The notes under the pieces were generated by a model. That model was not told where the DNA came from and searched no databases. It saw nothing but the letters and a program-made list of their open reading frames with translations. This document shows, piece after piece, positions 1 to 8,542 of a stretch of DNA of 64,000 nt. A program made the position numbers and the translations under genes. This DNA is from Microbacterium azadirachtae. GTDB lineage: Bacteria > Actinomycetota > Actinomycetes > Actinomycetales > Microbacteriaceae. The DNA is taken from assembly GCF_000956505.1 (NCBI RefSeq), contig NZ_JYIX01000024.1, positions 1 through 64,000 of the forward strand. The letters run 5' to 3'. The first letter of the stretch is position 1. Every line of letters starts with the position of its first letter.

Positions 1-1094
1 CAGGTTCCGGGGTTGCCGGGGGTTCCGGGGTTGCCCGGGGTTCCGGGCGTTGTCGTGGTGCTGGTGCCGCCCACCGCGATCGCGTTGCCGCCGATCGTGA
101 TCGGGGCCGTCACCGGCAGTACGAGCTGCGTGCCGCCGAGGAGCGACCCGATTCCTGACGTCGTCGGGCCGGAACCACCGCCGGAGCCGCCGGTCATGGG
201 GCTGGATCCCGTGGAGGTGGCGGTGCTGCGGCCGAGGACCGCGATGGCATTGCCGAGGGCGGTGACGGGCGCGGTGACCGGTGCGACGATCTGGGTGCCG
301 CCCAGGATCGAGTCGTCGCCGCTGGTCCGCGGACCGGTGCCCGCCGGAGCACTGCCGCCCGTCATGGGAGCGGATCCCGTGGAGGTGGCGGTGCTGCGGC
401 CGAGGACCGCGATGGCATTGCCGAGGGCGGTGACGGGCGCGGTGACCGGGGCGACGATCTGGGTGCCGCCCAGGATCGAGTCGTCGCTGCTGGTCCGCGG
501 ACCGGTGCCCGCCGGAGCACTGCCACCGGATGCGGGAGCAGAGCCGCCGGCCGGCGCCGTGGTGGTGGCGGTGCTGTCGCCGAGCACGCTGACGGCGTTG
601 CCCGTGACCGTGATCGGTACGTTCACAGAGACCAGCGCCTGGGTGCCGGAGAGGATCCCGTCGTTGCCGCTCGTGGTCGCGGCCGGTGCCGAAGGCGTTG
701 CGGCAGCGGGAGCAGCGGCGGGTGCCGCGGCCCTGCTGTCGGATTCCCCGAGCACGCTGATGGCGTTGTCGGCCACGGTGATCGGGATGTCCACGGGGAC
801 GACCGCCTGCGTGCCCGATCCGACGCTGTCGTCACCGGATGTCGTGGCTGGTGCGGGCGCGGGCGCGGACGCGGCGGGTGTTGCCGGGCCGCTCGCTGTG
901 GAGACCCCGAGGACTGAGATCGCATTGCCGATCACGGTGATGGGAGCCGTGATCGGCGCGACGACTTGTGTGCCGGATCCGATCCCGTCGTCTCCTGAGG
1001 TGTTGTCGGCCGCGTTCGCGGCCGTTGCGCCGAGCAGGGTGATCCCGCCGGCGATGAGCGTGCCCCAGAGGGCATGCTTCACGAAAGTGCGCAT
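1..1094 (-). CDS. chaplin-like (DUF320-type) repeat surface protein, 3' end outside window
   Basis: Reading the minus strand from ATG at 1094 gives an uninterrupted frame to the window edge, so the C terminus is missing. The first ~28 residues form a signal peptide (MRTFVKHALWGTL..., cleavage near ANA|AD). The mature part is a series of about six units built on the pattern GDD-x-I-L-x-G-T-Q-x-V-x-P-V-x-x-P-I-T-x-x-G-N-A-I-x-V-L-G, the hallmark of the chaplin/DUF320 fold, here without the cysteines of streptomycete short chaplins. Linkers are Ala/Pro/Ser/Thr rich, and the last visible residues turn into PGTPGNPGT collagen-like triplets. A good SD (AGGAG, 7 bases before ATG) fixes the start. 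In other actinobacteria chaplins are cell-surface amyloid or hydrophobic-coat proteins; a wall or surface role here is inference. It follows another secreted protein gene on the same strand. Confidence 0.8.
   Translation of the reverse strand, partial: MRTFVKHALWGTLIAGGITLLGATAANAADNTSGDDGIGSGTQVVAPITAPITVIGNAISVLGVSTASGPATPAASAPAPAPATTSGDDSVGSGTQAVVPVDIPITVADNAISVLGESDSRAAAPAAAPAAATPSAPAATTSGNDGILSGTQALVSVNVPITVTGNAVSVLGDSTATTTAPAGGSAPASGGSAPAGTGPRTSSDDSILGGTQIVAPVTAPVTALGNAIAVLGRSTATSTGSAPMTGGSAPAGTGPRTSGDDSILGGTQIVAPVTAPVTALGNAIAVLGRSTATSTGSSPMTGGSGGGSGPTTSGIGSLLGGTQLVLPVTAPITIGGNAIAVGGTSTTTTPGTPGNPGTPGNPGT
193..524. repeat. two tandem 168-bp coding repeats in the chaplin-like gene
   Basis: Bases 193-356 and 361-524 are nearly identical with a period of 168 bp (56 codons, frame kept). 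Only a handful of differences are seen, for example around 201-203/369-371 and single changes within the unit. Each copy encodes one complete chaplin-like unit plus its linker. The similarity is far higher than between the other units, which points to a recent duplication, and such a pair can expand or contract by slippage or recombination. Confidence 0.85.
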
Positions 1095-1176
1095 GATGCT
1101 TCTCCTGACTTCGAATCGTTGGGGAACGCGCGGGATCGCGCGTCTGCTGCTGCCGCGGAGGGCAGCCCGGATCGAC

Positions 1177-2244
1177 TCAGTCGGGGGAGACGTCGGTGGC
1201 GAACACCGGAGATGCCGGCAGGGCATCGTCGGCAGTGCCGCCCGCCGGCACGGAGAGCTCAGGGGTGAAGGCCGGGGCGGCCGAGAACGTGGCGAACCAC
1301 CCCGTCGAACCCCCGCCGGCCCCGGCGGAGGATGACGAGGTTCCCGTTCCCACGGGCGTCGCCCACGGATCGGGCGCGCTCGGAGATGTCGGCGCGGACG
1401 GGGGCGGTGGCACGGAGTGCGGAGGGCCGGCCGCGCGCAGGATGTCGCGGAGCGCGCCGGAGGATCCATCGATGGTCCGCACCGGTGGCCCGGCCGCAGA
1501 CCCCGCGATCGCGACCGCAGTCGGCAGGGGCGCGGTCGACGCGGGTGCGAGCGGATCCGTTCCCGACACGACGGGAGCCGACGCGCCGCCGGTCTCCGTC
1601 GGCGGAACACCGGGCGGGAGCGCCGGGCTCAGGCCGCCCAGCACAGGAGCGAGGGATCCGGTGACGCGGTCGACGGCACCGCTGACCCGGTCGACCAGAG
1701 CGGGGACGCCGAGCTCCGCGGTCACGTCGCTCACGACGGGAACGGACGTGAGGGTCGCGACCACCGGGGCGGTGAGCGATGAGACGGGCGACGATGCGAG
1801 AGCCGACGACACGGGGGCGAGCGCATCCGGAACGGCGGTCGAGACCGCGCTTCCGAGATCCGTCACCACGGCCGCGACCTGATCCGCCGGAGCGGAGGCG
1901 ACCGCATCCACGAGGGACGACCCCGCATCCTGCACGACTCCCGGTACGGCCGGGCCGCCATCGGACGCCGCGGGGGCGGCGGCCTGGACAGCGCTCTGCA
2001 CGGGTGCGACGACTGCGTCCACGGTGGCGGCGACGGCGCTCACCGTGCCGTTGACGGTGGACGACACCGCGGAGGACGCGGTGCCCAGCAGCCCGCCGGC
2101 GCCATCGAGCGGCCCGCCCGTGTCGTCCGCGTGGGCCGGTGACGACCCGAGGAGCACGGAGAGCGCGGCCCAGCCCAGTGCGAGGCAGGCACCGGAGAGC
2201 AGACCGACACGGAGCCGGTGACCGGTCGAAGCGGTCACGTCCAC
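1177..2244 (-). CDS. secreted Ala/Val/Ser-rich protein, function unknown
   Basis: 355 residues starting at GTG 2244 behind a strong SD (GGAGGAGGT). The N terminus is a clear Sec signal peptide: basic start, hydrophobic stretch GLLSGACLALGWAALSVLLG, cleavage at AHA|DD. The rest is low complexity, rich in Ala, Val, Ser and Pro, with a middle section of amphipathic repeats of the type SAVxxTVxxVVAPV and a Pro/Gly/Ser-rich end. No catalytic motif or membrane anchor is visible. It lies 82 bp upstream of the chaplin-like gene on the same strand, so the two may be co-expressed parts of a surface layer; this is inference. I do not recognise a named family. Confidence 0.75.
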   Translation of the reverse strand: MDVTASTGHRLRVGLLSGACLALGWAALSVLLGSSPAHADDTGGPLDGAGGLLGTASSAVSSTVNGTVSAVAATVDAVVAPVQSAVQAAAPAASDGGPAVPGVVQDAGSSLVDAVASAPADQVAAVVTDLGSAVSTAVPDALAPVSSALASSPVSSLTAPVVATLTSVPVVSDVTAELGVPALVDRVSGAVDRVTGSLAPVLGGLSPALPPGVPPTETGGASAPVVSGTDPLAPASTAPLPTAVAIAGSAAGPPVRTIDGSSGALRDILRAAGPPHSVPPPPSAPTSPSAPDPWATPVGTGTSSSSAGAGGGSTGWFATFSAAPAFTPELSVPAGGTADDALPASPVFATDVSPD

Positions 2245-2430
2245 GGTTACCTCCTCCAGAGCCCCAGAAACGTTGCGAGGACGACGTCGCTGGCGCTGAC
2301 TGTACGCCCGACGACGGCGCGCGTCCAGGGGGTTTGCGATCCTCGCGCGAGGCCTCGCGAACGCGCGCTACTGTCGAGGCGTGGGGGACCACGATCCTTC
2401 GGCTCCCGGACTCGAACCAGAGGAGACCCC

Positions 2431-2799
2431 ATGTCCAAGCAACCGATGGACGAGACCCGGACGCCCACTGCCCGGTGGTGGTGGATAGCCGGAGTGCTCA
2501 CCTGGCTGATCCCTGTGGCGATAACCGTCATCGGGGCTCGGCCGCTTGCCGCACTGGGCGGCGAGTTGCCGGTGTACGGCCCCACCGACGCGGAGATCTC
2601 CAGCTTCAACCTCGGCAACACTCTCGCAGGAGTAGGCATCGCCGCGCTCGCCGTCTGGGTCGCGTTCGTCCTCGTGCTCGGCCGAGGTGGCCGCGCCCGC
2701 TCGGAGGCGAAGGCGGTCTTGGTCATCGTCGGCCTGGTGGTCGCCTTCGTCTGCATTCTCACCGCGTGGATGACCGGCCTGCCGGCGTCCATGCGATGA
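2431..2799 (+). CDS. small membrane protein, hypothetical
   Basis: 122 residues from ATG 2431, which has a good SD (AGAGGAG) 6 bases upstream; the open frame extends further upstream but without a comparable ribosome site. Three hydrophobic helices are visible: WWWIAGVLTWLIPVAITVIG near residues 16-35, TLAGVGIAALAVWVAFVLVL near 65-85, and AVLVIVGLVVAFVCILTAW near 96-115. A short basic loop (RGGRARSEAK) between the second and third helices would face the cytoplasm. No recognised family. Confidence 0.7.
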   Translation: MSKQPMDETRTPTARWWWIAGVLTWLIPVAITVIGARPLAALGGELPVYGPTDAEISSFNLGNTLAGVGIAALAVWVAFVLVLGRGGRARSEAKAVLVIVGLVVAFVCILTAWMTGLPASMR

Positions 2800-2893
2800 C
2801 CCCATTGAGCACGTCCGCCGATTCCGCGTGCTCGGATGCGCGACGCCACACCCGCCGAATGGCCGACTTGACAAACAGGTGCGCGCGTGGGTG

Positions 2894-3104
2894 TTGTCCC
2901 CAAGTTGTACACATCCGACGATCTGCGGCGTGAACCTTAAACACGGAGTTGAAGCAGGATTCCATCCACAGGCTGGGGAACAAGAAAAGTGCAGGTCCTG
3001 ATCGAATAATTAGTCAGAGATCGAGACCTTCCCCACAGTTATCCCCAGGTGTTCTGCACAGACACTCCAGAGTTTCCCGCAGACTCTCCACAGAGTTATC
3101 CACA
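2894..3104. promoter_or_regulatory. dnaB: cluster of DnaA-box-like sites in the dnaB leader
   Basis: The 460-bp gap before dnaB has no convincing gene. It holds TTGTCCCCA (2894-2902), TTGTACACA (2905-2913), TTATCCCCA (3039-3047) and a perfect consensus DnaA box TTATCCACA (3096-3104), all on the plus strand. Weaker matches include TTCTGCACA (3052-3060) and CTCTCCACA (3084-3092). The part around 2930-3020 is clearly more A+T rich than the surroundings. DnaA boxes in front of dnaB would allow DnaA to control helicase loader or helicase supply. The chromosome origin itself is normally between dnaA and dnaN, neither of which is here, so I call this regulatory rather than oriC. Confidence 0.55.
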
Positions 3105-3260
3105 GGCACTCTTGCGTGGGGAGAGGGGTGCTTCTAGCGTTATCGAGCATCCCGATGTCGGACCTTGGTGATGTGCTTTGTGCGGCGGGGGATCATCCCG
3201 CCCGGAGCGCGGATCTGACCGGGATGTGCTCGGCAGTCGGTGGAGAAGAAGGGGGCGCGC

Positions 3261-4652
3261 GTGTCGATCGCGGACATCGCGGAGGAGCGGCTCGGTTCAG
3301 GCCGCGGCCCCGAGCGGACCCCGCCGCACGACCTCATGGCCGAGCAGAGCACCCTCGGCGGCATGCTGCTGTCGAAGGATGCCGTCGCCGACGTGATCGA
3401 GTCGCTGCGCGGGGCCGATTTCTACATCCCCAAGCACGAGCTGATCTTCGACGCGGTGCTCTCCCTGTACTCGCACGGCGAGCCCACCGACGTCATCGCC
3501 GTCACCGACGAGCTCATCAAGACCGGCAACCTGTCGCGGGCCGGCGGGGCCGACTACCTGCACTCGCTGACCTCGATCGTGCCGACCGCCGCGAACGCCG
3601 GCTTCTACGCCGGGATCGTGTCGGAGCGCGCGATCCTGCGCAAGCTCGTCGACGCCGGCACCCGCATCGTGCAGATGGGGTACGACGGTCAGGGCGACGC
3701 CACCGACCTCGTCAACAGCGCCCAGGCCGAGATCTACTCCGTCACCGGCACCGAGACCGCCGAGGACTACGTTCCGCTCACCGTCGCGGTCGATGCCGCC
3801 GTCGAGGAGATGGAGGCCGCGAGCGGTCGCGACGGATCCATGACGGGCGTGCCGACCGGGTTCCGTGAGCTCGACGAGCTCACGAACGGCCTGCACGGCG
3901 GCCAGATGATCGTCGTCGCCGCCCGACCCGCGATGGGCAAGTCGACGCTCGCGCTGGACTTCGCCCGGGCGGCCTCGATCGGGCACAACCAGCCGTCCAT
4001 CTTCTTCTCGCTCGAGATGGGCAAGGCGGAGATCGCCATGCGTCTGCTCAGCGCCGAGGGCGCCGTGCCCCTGCAGAACCTCCGCAAAGGCATGCTCGAC
4101 CAGCGCGACTGGACGACCGTCGCCTCGACCCGCGGGCGCATCAACGATGCCCCGCTCTACATCGACGACAGCCCGAACATGACGCTCGTCGAGATCCGTG
4201 CGAAATGCCGCCGGCTCAAGCAGCGCGTCGGGCTGAGGATGGTCGTCATCGACTATCTGCAGCTGATGACGAGCGGCAAGAAGGTCGAGTCGCGTCAGCA
4301 GGAGGTCTCCGAGTTCTCCCGCGCGCTGAAGCTCCTCGCGAAGGAGCTGCAGGTGCCCGTGATCGCGCTCTCGCAGCTGAACCGTGGTTCCGAGCAGCGC
4401 CAGGACAAGAAGCCCGCGATCAGCGACCTCCGCGAGTCGGGCTCGATCGAGCAGGACGCCGACATGGTGATCTTGCTGCACCGCGACTCCGTCTACGACA
4501 AGGACGTGCGCCCCGGCGAGGCCGACCTCATCGTCGCCAAGCACCGTAACGGCCCCACCGCCACGATCCAGGTCGCCTTCCAGGGCCACTTCTCCCGCTT
4601 CACGGACATGGCCAGCGACTTCCAGGGTGGCGGCGGCGGCGACTTCCACTGA
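3261..4652 (+). CDS. dnaB: replicative DNA helicase DnaB
   Basis: The hexameric 5'-3' helicase that unwinds DNA at the replication fork; it interacts with primase and the loader. The protein is 463 residues from GTG 3261 (MSIADIAEERLG...), placed 6-7 bases after a purine-rich GAAGGGGG; a GTG at 3240 is also in frame but would add an untypical basic extension. The N-terminal DnaB domain starts at HDLMAEQSTLGGMLLS. The RecA-like C-terminal domain has Walker A PAMGKST with K227, and Walker B VVIDYLQLM with D331. The DnaB-type SQLNRGSEQR and RESGSIEQDAD motifs follow. No intein is present. The Gly-rich C-terminal tail ends GGGGDFH, and its coding sequence is repeated at 15197-15218 (see att repeats). 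Confidence 0.97.
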   Translation: MSIADIAEERLGSGRGPERTPPHDLMAEQSTLGGMLLSKDAVADVIESLRGADFYIPKHELIFDAVLSLYSHGEPTDVIAVTDELIKTGNLSRAGGADYLHSLTSIVPTAANAGFYAGIVSERAILRKLVDAGTRIVQMGYDGQGDATDLVNSAQAEIYSVTGTETAEDYVPLTVAVDAAVEEMEAASGRDGSMTGVPTGFRELDELTNGLHGGQMIVVAARPAMGKSTLALDFARAASIGHNQPSIFFSLEMGKAEIAMRLLSAEGAVPLQNLRKGMLDQRDWTTVASTRGRINDAPLYIDDSPNMTLVEIRAKCRRLKQRVGLRMVVIDYLQLMTSGKKVESRQQEVSEFSRALKLLAKELQVPVIALSQLNRGSEQRQDKKPAISDLRESGSIEQDADMVILLHRDSVYDKDVRPGEADLIVAKHRNGPTATIQVAFQGHFSRFTDMASDFQGGGGGDFH

Positions 4653-4653
4653 T
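4632..4653 (+). repeat. left direct repeat (putative attL) at the dnaB stop codon
   Basis: These 22 bases cover the last codons and the stop of dnaB plus one base. They match 15197-15218 at 21 of 22 positions; the single difference is C4640 versus A15205. The last 13 bases, GACTTCCACTGAT, are identical. In this copy they belong to the intact dnaB reading frame. Confidence 0.75.
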
Positions 4654-4730
4654 TGAGGACCCTTTGGATCCCTTTTTTGGGCGTTGGGACCTGGTAAGCG
4701 CAGCGGTAACCGTTGTGGCACGATCTAGCC

Positions 4731-6446
4731 ATGCCCGGATCGCTCCACGCCCATGTCATCGATGGGACACGACTTCGCGTTGAAGTCGTCTCAGATCAGG
4801 GTGCGAAGCTCGCCCTGGTGGGGGACTTCGCGGATCTGACTCCGACTCTTGACGAGAGCGAGGTCGGCGAGGCTGCTGAAGGTCTGAGGAGCAATTCTGC
4901 CCTCCGCAGTAACATGTGGGCTTACGCGAAGGCATGGTACGCGGCCCGAGCGACTTCGAACGCGGACGCGCTGAGCCTGGCGGACCCCGAGGAGCAGAAG
5001 GCTGCCTTGAAGGTGCTGGAGAAGGGCCGCCGCATTGCACAGCGTCAGGCAGACGCCTACGCGAAGATCGCGCAGTGGATTGCGGACGTCGCTGACGATG
5101 TCTCGCTTCTGGACATTCAGACGGGATGGTGCTCGTCCTGTTTCACCAAGTCGGAGCATCGGAAATCGAACCGTCCGGCCGGCCAGTTGCCGGTCTACGT
5201 GTGCCAATCGTGCGGATCCGCGACTCTCCCTTGCGTCGCGATCGGCTGCGCCAACATGGCCGTACGTGAACGCGGTGCCATCAACGTCCCGCAATTCTGC
5301 GCCGAGCACAGGCACGATATCTCCGGCTTTGAGAAGGCGCAGGGCCCTTTCGGCGAGCTTCACGACTACGAGGAATACCTCGAGTACGAGAAGCCCAATC
5401 TCAACATGGGTGTCAAGATCGCGGTGGGCAGCGCTGTGGCGGTCGGGATCGCAATCCCGCTCGGCTTCCTCGCCGCGCCCGCCATCGGAGGGGCGATCGG
5501 CGGCCTCGGGTTGTTTGGTGGATACTCCGGCGCAGCCGCGACGGCACACGGCCTCGCGCTGCTTGGCGGCGGGAGCCTCGCCGCGGGCGGCTTGGGCATG
5601 GCCGGCGGAACTGCAGTTGTCGCGGCCGTCGGTGCGGCGGTAGGTGGAACGCTTGGCGCGTCAGTCGCGAACGCGTACCTCGGCGAAGACCGCTCGTTCC
5701 GCATCGAACTGCTCCGCCCGGGTAAGGGCGGCGTACCTGTCGTTGTGGCCAACGGGTTCCTCACTGACGGGAAGGGTGAAAAGTGGGGAGGTTGGAAAAC
5801 GATCGTTGACGAGCGATACCCGGACTCGCCTGTCTATCGCGTTCACTGGGGTGCAAAAGAACTCCGTGACTTCGGTGTGCTCGGAGCCAACGTGGTAGGA
5901 ACGGCAGGAGGTGCCCTTGTCTTGAGGGGGGCGGCGGCCGTTGCCAACCGGGCCGCCGCCAAGCTTCTCGGGAACGTCATCGGGCCGGCGATGGTCGCAG
6001 CTGACCTTGCGAAGAACCCGTGGCACGTTGCCAAGAACCGCGCCGACAAGACGGGCGTGATCCTCGGCGACTTGCTCGCGCGCACCACAGCCGACTCGTA
6101 TGTGCTCATCGGACACAGCCTCGGAGCTCGAGCGATGGTCGTGGCAGCCGAAACCCTGGGTTCCAAGCCGGATGGGCCCCGCATCCAGTCCGCGCATCTC
6201 CTCGGCACCGCCGTAGGCGCGAAGAGCGACTGGGGGCGTCTGACCGCCGCTGTCGAGGACGCGGTCTACGGCTACCACTCGGCCGATGACAACGTCCTGA
6301 GGTACGTCTACACGGCCGCGCAGGTCGGAGAGGCTGCTGCTGGCCTGGGAGGATTCCGCCCGGAGTCCGACAAGCTGCAGAACGTCGACGTTACCGAGCA
6401 TGTCAAGACGCACTTCGAGTACCAGGACAACGTCACTCTCGTGTGA
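4731..6446 (+). CDS. DUF726 (TMCO4-like) alpha/beta hydrolase with zinc ribbons and membrane segment
   Basis: 571 residues from ATG 4731; an in-frame TTG at 4713 is possible, and neither has a clear SD. In order: a helical N-terminal part (residues ~40-130); paired cysteines typical of a zinc ribbon (C134-x2-C137 and C158-x2-C161), followed by a second Cys/His-rich stretch (CVAIGCANM, FCAEHRH); then a long Gly/Ala-rich hydrophobic region (~225-315) that looks like a membrane hairpin. The C-terminal hydrolase domain has the nucleophile elbow GHSLG with S463 and the DUF726-like HLLGTAVG and YGYHSADDNVLRYVY stretches. The family is known from eukaryotic TMCO4; the bacterial function is not established. 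It is the first gene of the island, 152 bp before hsdM on the same strand. A lipase-like effector acting on membranes is a guess from its architecture and neighbours. Confidence 0.75.
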   Translation: MPGSLHAHVIDGTRLRVEVVSDQGAKLALVGDFADLTPTLDESEVGEAAEGLRSNSALRSNMWAYAKAWYAARATSNADALSLADPEEQKAALKVLEKGRRIAQRQADAYAKIAQWIADVADDVSLLDIQTGWCSSCFTKSEHRKSNRPAGQLPVYVCQSCGSATLPCVAIGCANMAVRERGAINVPQFCAEHRHDISGFEKAQGPFGELHDYEEYLEYEKPNLNMGVKIAVGSAVAVGIAIPLGFLAAPAIGGAIGGLGLFGGYSGAAATAHGLALLGGGSLAAGGLGMAGGTAVVAAVGAAVGGTLGASVANAYLGEDRSFRIELLRPGKGGVPVVVANGFLTDGKGEKWGGWKTIVDERYPDSPVYRVHWGAKELRDFGVLGANVVGTAGGALVLRGAAAVANRAAAKLLGNVIGPAMVAADLAKNPWHVAKNRADKTGVILGDLLARTTADSYVLIGHSLGARAMVVAAETLGSKPDGPRIQSAHLLGTAVGAKSDWGRLTAAVEDAVYGYHSADDNVLRYVYTAAQVGEAAAGLGGFRPESDKLQNVDVTEHVKTHFEYQDNVTLV

Positions 6447-6598
6447 CGCCGCGCGATCGCACTTGACTGTCTCTGGTGAGGAAGCGCCGTCGACGCGGTA
6501 TCACCGCGTCCCTCATCGCGTGATCGTGCGCCGACAGTGGGCCAGGATAGGTGTACGAGGCGCCATCGGCCTCGTTGAGCTGTCAGGAGTGCGCGCCG

Positions 6599-8542
6599 TT
6601 GGTCAATCACGTCAACTTCATCTGGAACATCGCCGAGTCTCTGCGCGGCCCGTTCAAGCCTGCCGAGTACGGCTTGGTGGTGTTGCCGTTCACGGTGCTG
6701 CGCCGACTGGATGCGGTGCTCGCGGAGACCAAGCCGAACGTGCTGAATGTCGCCAAGGCAACGGAGTCGCTGCCGGATGTGCTGCGGGAGCTGCGTCTGG
6801 CGGAAGCGTCGGGGCACCAGTTCTACAACACGAGCCCGTTCGATTTCGCGAAGCTCGTCGCGGATCCGCAGGACCTGCGCGCGAACCTGTCGGCATACCT
6901 TGCCGGGTTCTCCGAGAACGTGCGGGACATCTTCGAGAGGTTCGAGTTCGATAAGACGCTCAACAAGCTTGCGGAGAAGAACAAGCTGTTCGCGGTGACG
7001 GAGAAGTTCGCGCAGGCGGACTTCCACCCTGATGTCGTCAGCAACATCGATATGGGCCTCATCTTCGAGGAGCTGATCCGGTGGGCGAACGAGCGCTCGA
7101 ACGAGACAGCGGGTGACCACTACACACCGCGCGAGGTGATCGCGCTGATGGTCCAGCTCATCTTCGCACTCGACGACGAGGCCCTCTCCAAGTCGGGGGT
7201 GGTTCGCTCGATCTACGATCCGACCGCCGGCACCGGCGGGATGCTGTCGGTGGCCGACGAGTTCCTGCACCGGATGAACCCGGGGATCCAGCTGAACCTG
7301 TACGGGCAGGACTACAACGACGCGTCTTACGCGATCTGTAAGGCCGACATGGTCATCAAGGGCCAGGGCGTGGAGAACATCGCTCTCGGCGACACGCTCA
7401 CTGAGGACGCGTTCGAGGACAAGCGATTCGACTACGGACTCTCCAACCCGCCGTTCGGAGTCGACTGGAAAGACCAGCGCAGCTACGTCGACGCCGAACA
7501 ACTGAGCCTCGGATTCAACGGCCGCTTCGGACCTGGAACGCCCGCAGTCAGCGACGGCGCCATGCTGTTCCTGTTGCACCTGGTCTCCAAGATGCGCAAG
7601 CCCGAAGACGGCGGATCACGCATGGCGATCGTGCTCAACGGGTCGCCGCTGTTCTCCGGCGGCGCCGGCGGCGGCGAGTCGAACATCCGCAAGTGGTTGC
7701 TTGATAGTGATCTCGTTGAGGCGATCATCGGGCTGCCGAAGGACATGTTCTACAACACCGGCATCTCCACCTACATCTGGGTGCTCAGCAATCGCAAGCC
7801 CGATGAGCGTAAAGGCCGCGTTCAGCTCATCGACGGCCGCGACATGTTCGTGAAGCTCCGCAAGGGTCTGGGATCCAAGCGCAACGAACTCTCCGACAAG
7901 GACATCGAGACCCTCGTCGGTCTGTACTCCGAGTACGAGGAGAGCGAGCACTCGAAGATCTTCCGCAAAGAAGACTTCCTCTACCGCACCATCACTGTCG
8001 AGCGTCCGCTGAAGCAGGTCTGGCGGCCCAGCGCGGACGCCTTCGAGACGGCACGCAAGCGCGCGCTTAAGCCCTTCGGCCGCACCCTCGCGGAGCTGGA
8101 CCTCGTGTTGGACAGCCTCGCGGGCGACTGGGTGGACCAGACCGAACAGCAGTTCCGGGCCCGGGTTACCGAGCAAGCCGAGCGTTACCGGATCGAGATG
8201 CCCAAAGCCGCTCTCACGGCGTTGGGGAAGGCGTTCGCAACATCTGACGAAGGCGGCACGTTGGCGACGGACTCGAAGGGCAAGCCGCTCCCAGACCCCT
8301 CGCTCCGCGACACGGAGAACGTCCCGTGGGATGAAGACGTCGACGACTACGTGCGCCGGGAAGTGCTGCCTTATGCGCCGGATGCATGGGTTGACCGCGA
8401 CAAAACCAAGGGAGGTGCTGAGATCCCGTTCACCCGGCACTTTTACCAGTACGTCCCGCCGCGTCCGCTTGAGGAGATCGACCGCGACCTTGAGGCCGTC
8501 ATGTATGAGCTCCGGGTGATGCTCGTCGAGGTGGAGCGGTGA
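6599..8542 (+). CDS. hsdM: type I restriction-modification system, DNA methyltransferase subunit HsdM
   Basis: Transfers a methyl group from S-adenosylmethionine to adenine in the target site and forms the M2S core with HsdS. The start is taken at TTG 6599 (MVNHVNFIWNIAESLRGPFKP...), 9 bases after AGGAG; this matches the usual beginning of the family, and the GTG at 6551 only adds an unrelated stretch. 647 residues. The HsdM N-terminal helical domain is followed by the methyltransferase fold with SAM-binding DPTAGTGG (D207) and the catalytic NPPF motif (N283-F286) of N6-adenine methylases. The stop overlaps the hsdS start by four bases, so it is the first gene of a coupled operon. Confidence 0.95.
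   Translation: MVNHVNFIWNIAESLRGPFKPAEYGLVVLPFTVLRRLDAVLAETKPNVLNVAKATESLPDVLRELRLAEASGHQFYNTSPFDFAKLVADPQDLRANLSAYLAGFSENVRDIFERFEFDKTLNKLAEKNKLFAVTEKFAQADFHPDVVSNIDMGLIFEELIRWANERSNETAGDHYTPREVIALMVQLIFALDDEALSKSGVVRSIYDPTAGTGGMLSVADEFLHRMNPGIQLNLYGQDYNDASYAICKADMVIKGQGVENIALGDTLTEDAFEDKRFDYGLSNPPFGVDWKDQRSYVDAEQLSLGFNGRFGPGTPAVSDGAMLFLLHLVSKMRKPEDGGSRMAIVLNGSPLFSGGAGGGESNIRKWLLDSDLVEAIIGLPKDMFYNTGISTYIWVLSNRKPDERKGRVQLIDGRDMFVKLRKGLGSKRNELSDKDIETLVGLYSEYEESEHSKIFRKEDFLYRTITVERPLKQVWRPSADAFETARKRALKPFGRTLAELDLVLDSLAGDWVDQTEQQFRARVTEQAERYRIEMPKAALTALGKAFATSDEGGTLATDSKGKPLPDPSLRDTENVPWDEDVDDYVRREVLPYAPDAWVDRDKTKGGAEIPFTRHFYQYVPPRPLEEIDRDLEAVMYELRVMLVEVER

Noticed and set aside
193..524. CRISPR-like tandem repeat
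   Set aside because: Repeats are 168 bp, frame-keeping and coding, without spacers.
13..1335. 440-codon plus-strand frame over the repeat region at the left edge
   Set aside because: The minus strand has a signal peptide, an SD and chaplin units; the plus-strand frame only mirrors the repeats and has no ribosome site.
2868..2873. TTGACA as a -35 for dnaB
   Set aside because: No acceptable -10 at 16-19 bp distance and nearly 400 bp from the gene start.
2894..3104. The DnaA boxes as the chromosome origin oriC
   Set aside because: dnaA, dnaN, recF and the usual A+T-rich unwinding element are absent, and four scattered boxes are too few.
4692..4715. Additional LacI-type operator (GTAAGC...GCGGTAACCG) before the DUF726 gene
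   Set aside because: Half-sites have the wrong spacing and order compared with the four real operators.
3297..4721. 474-codon frame opposite dnaB
   Set aside because: Arg/Asp/Val/Leu-rich antisense shadow without motifs or ribosome site; dnaB is certain.
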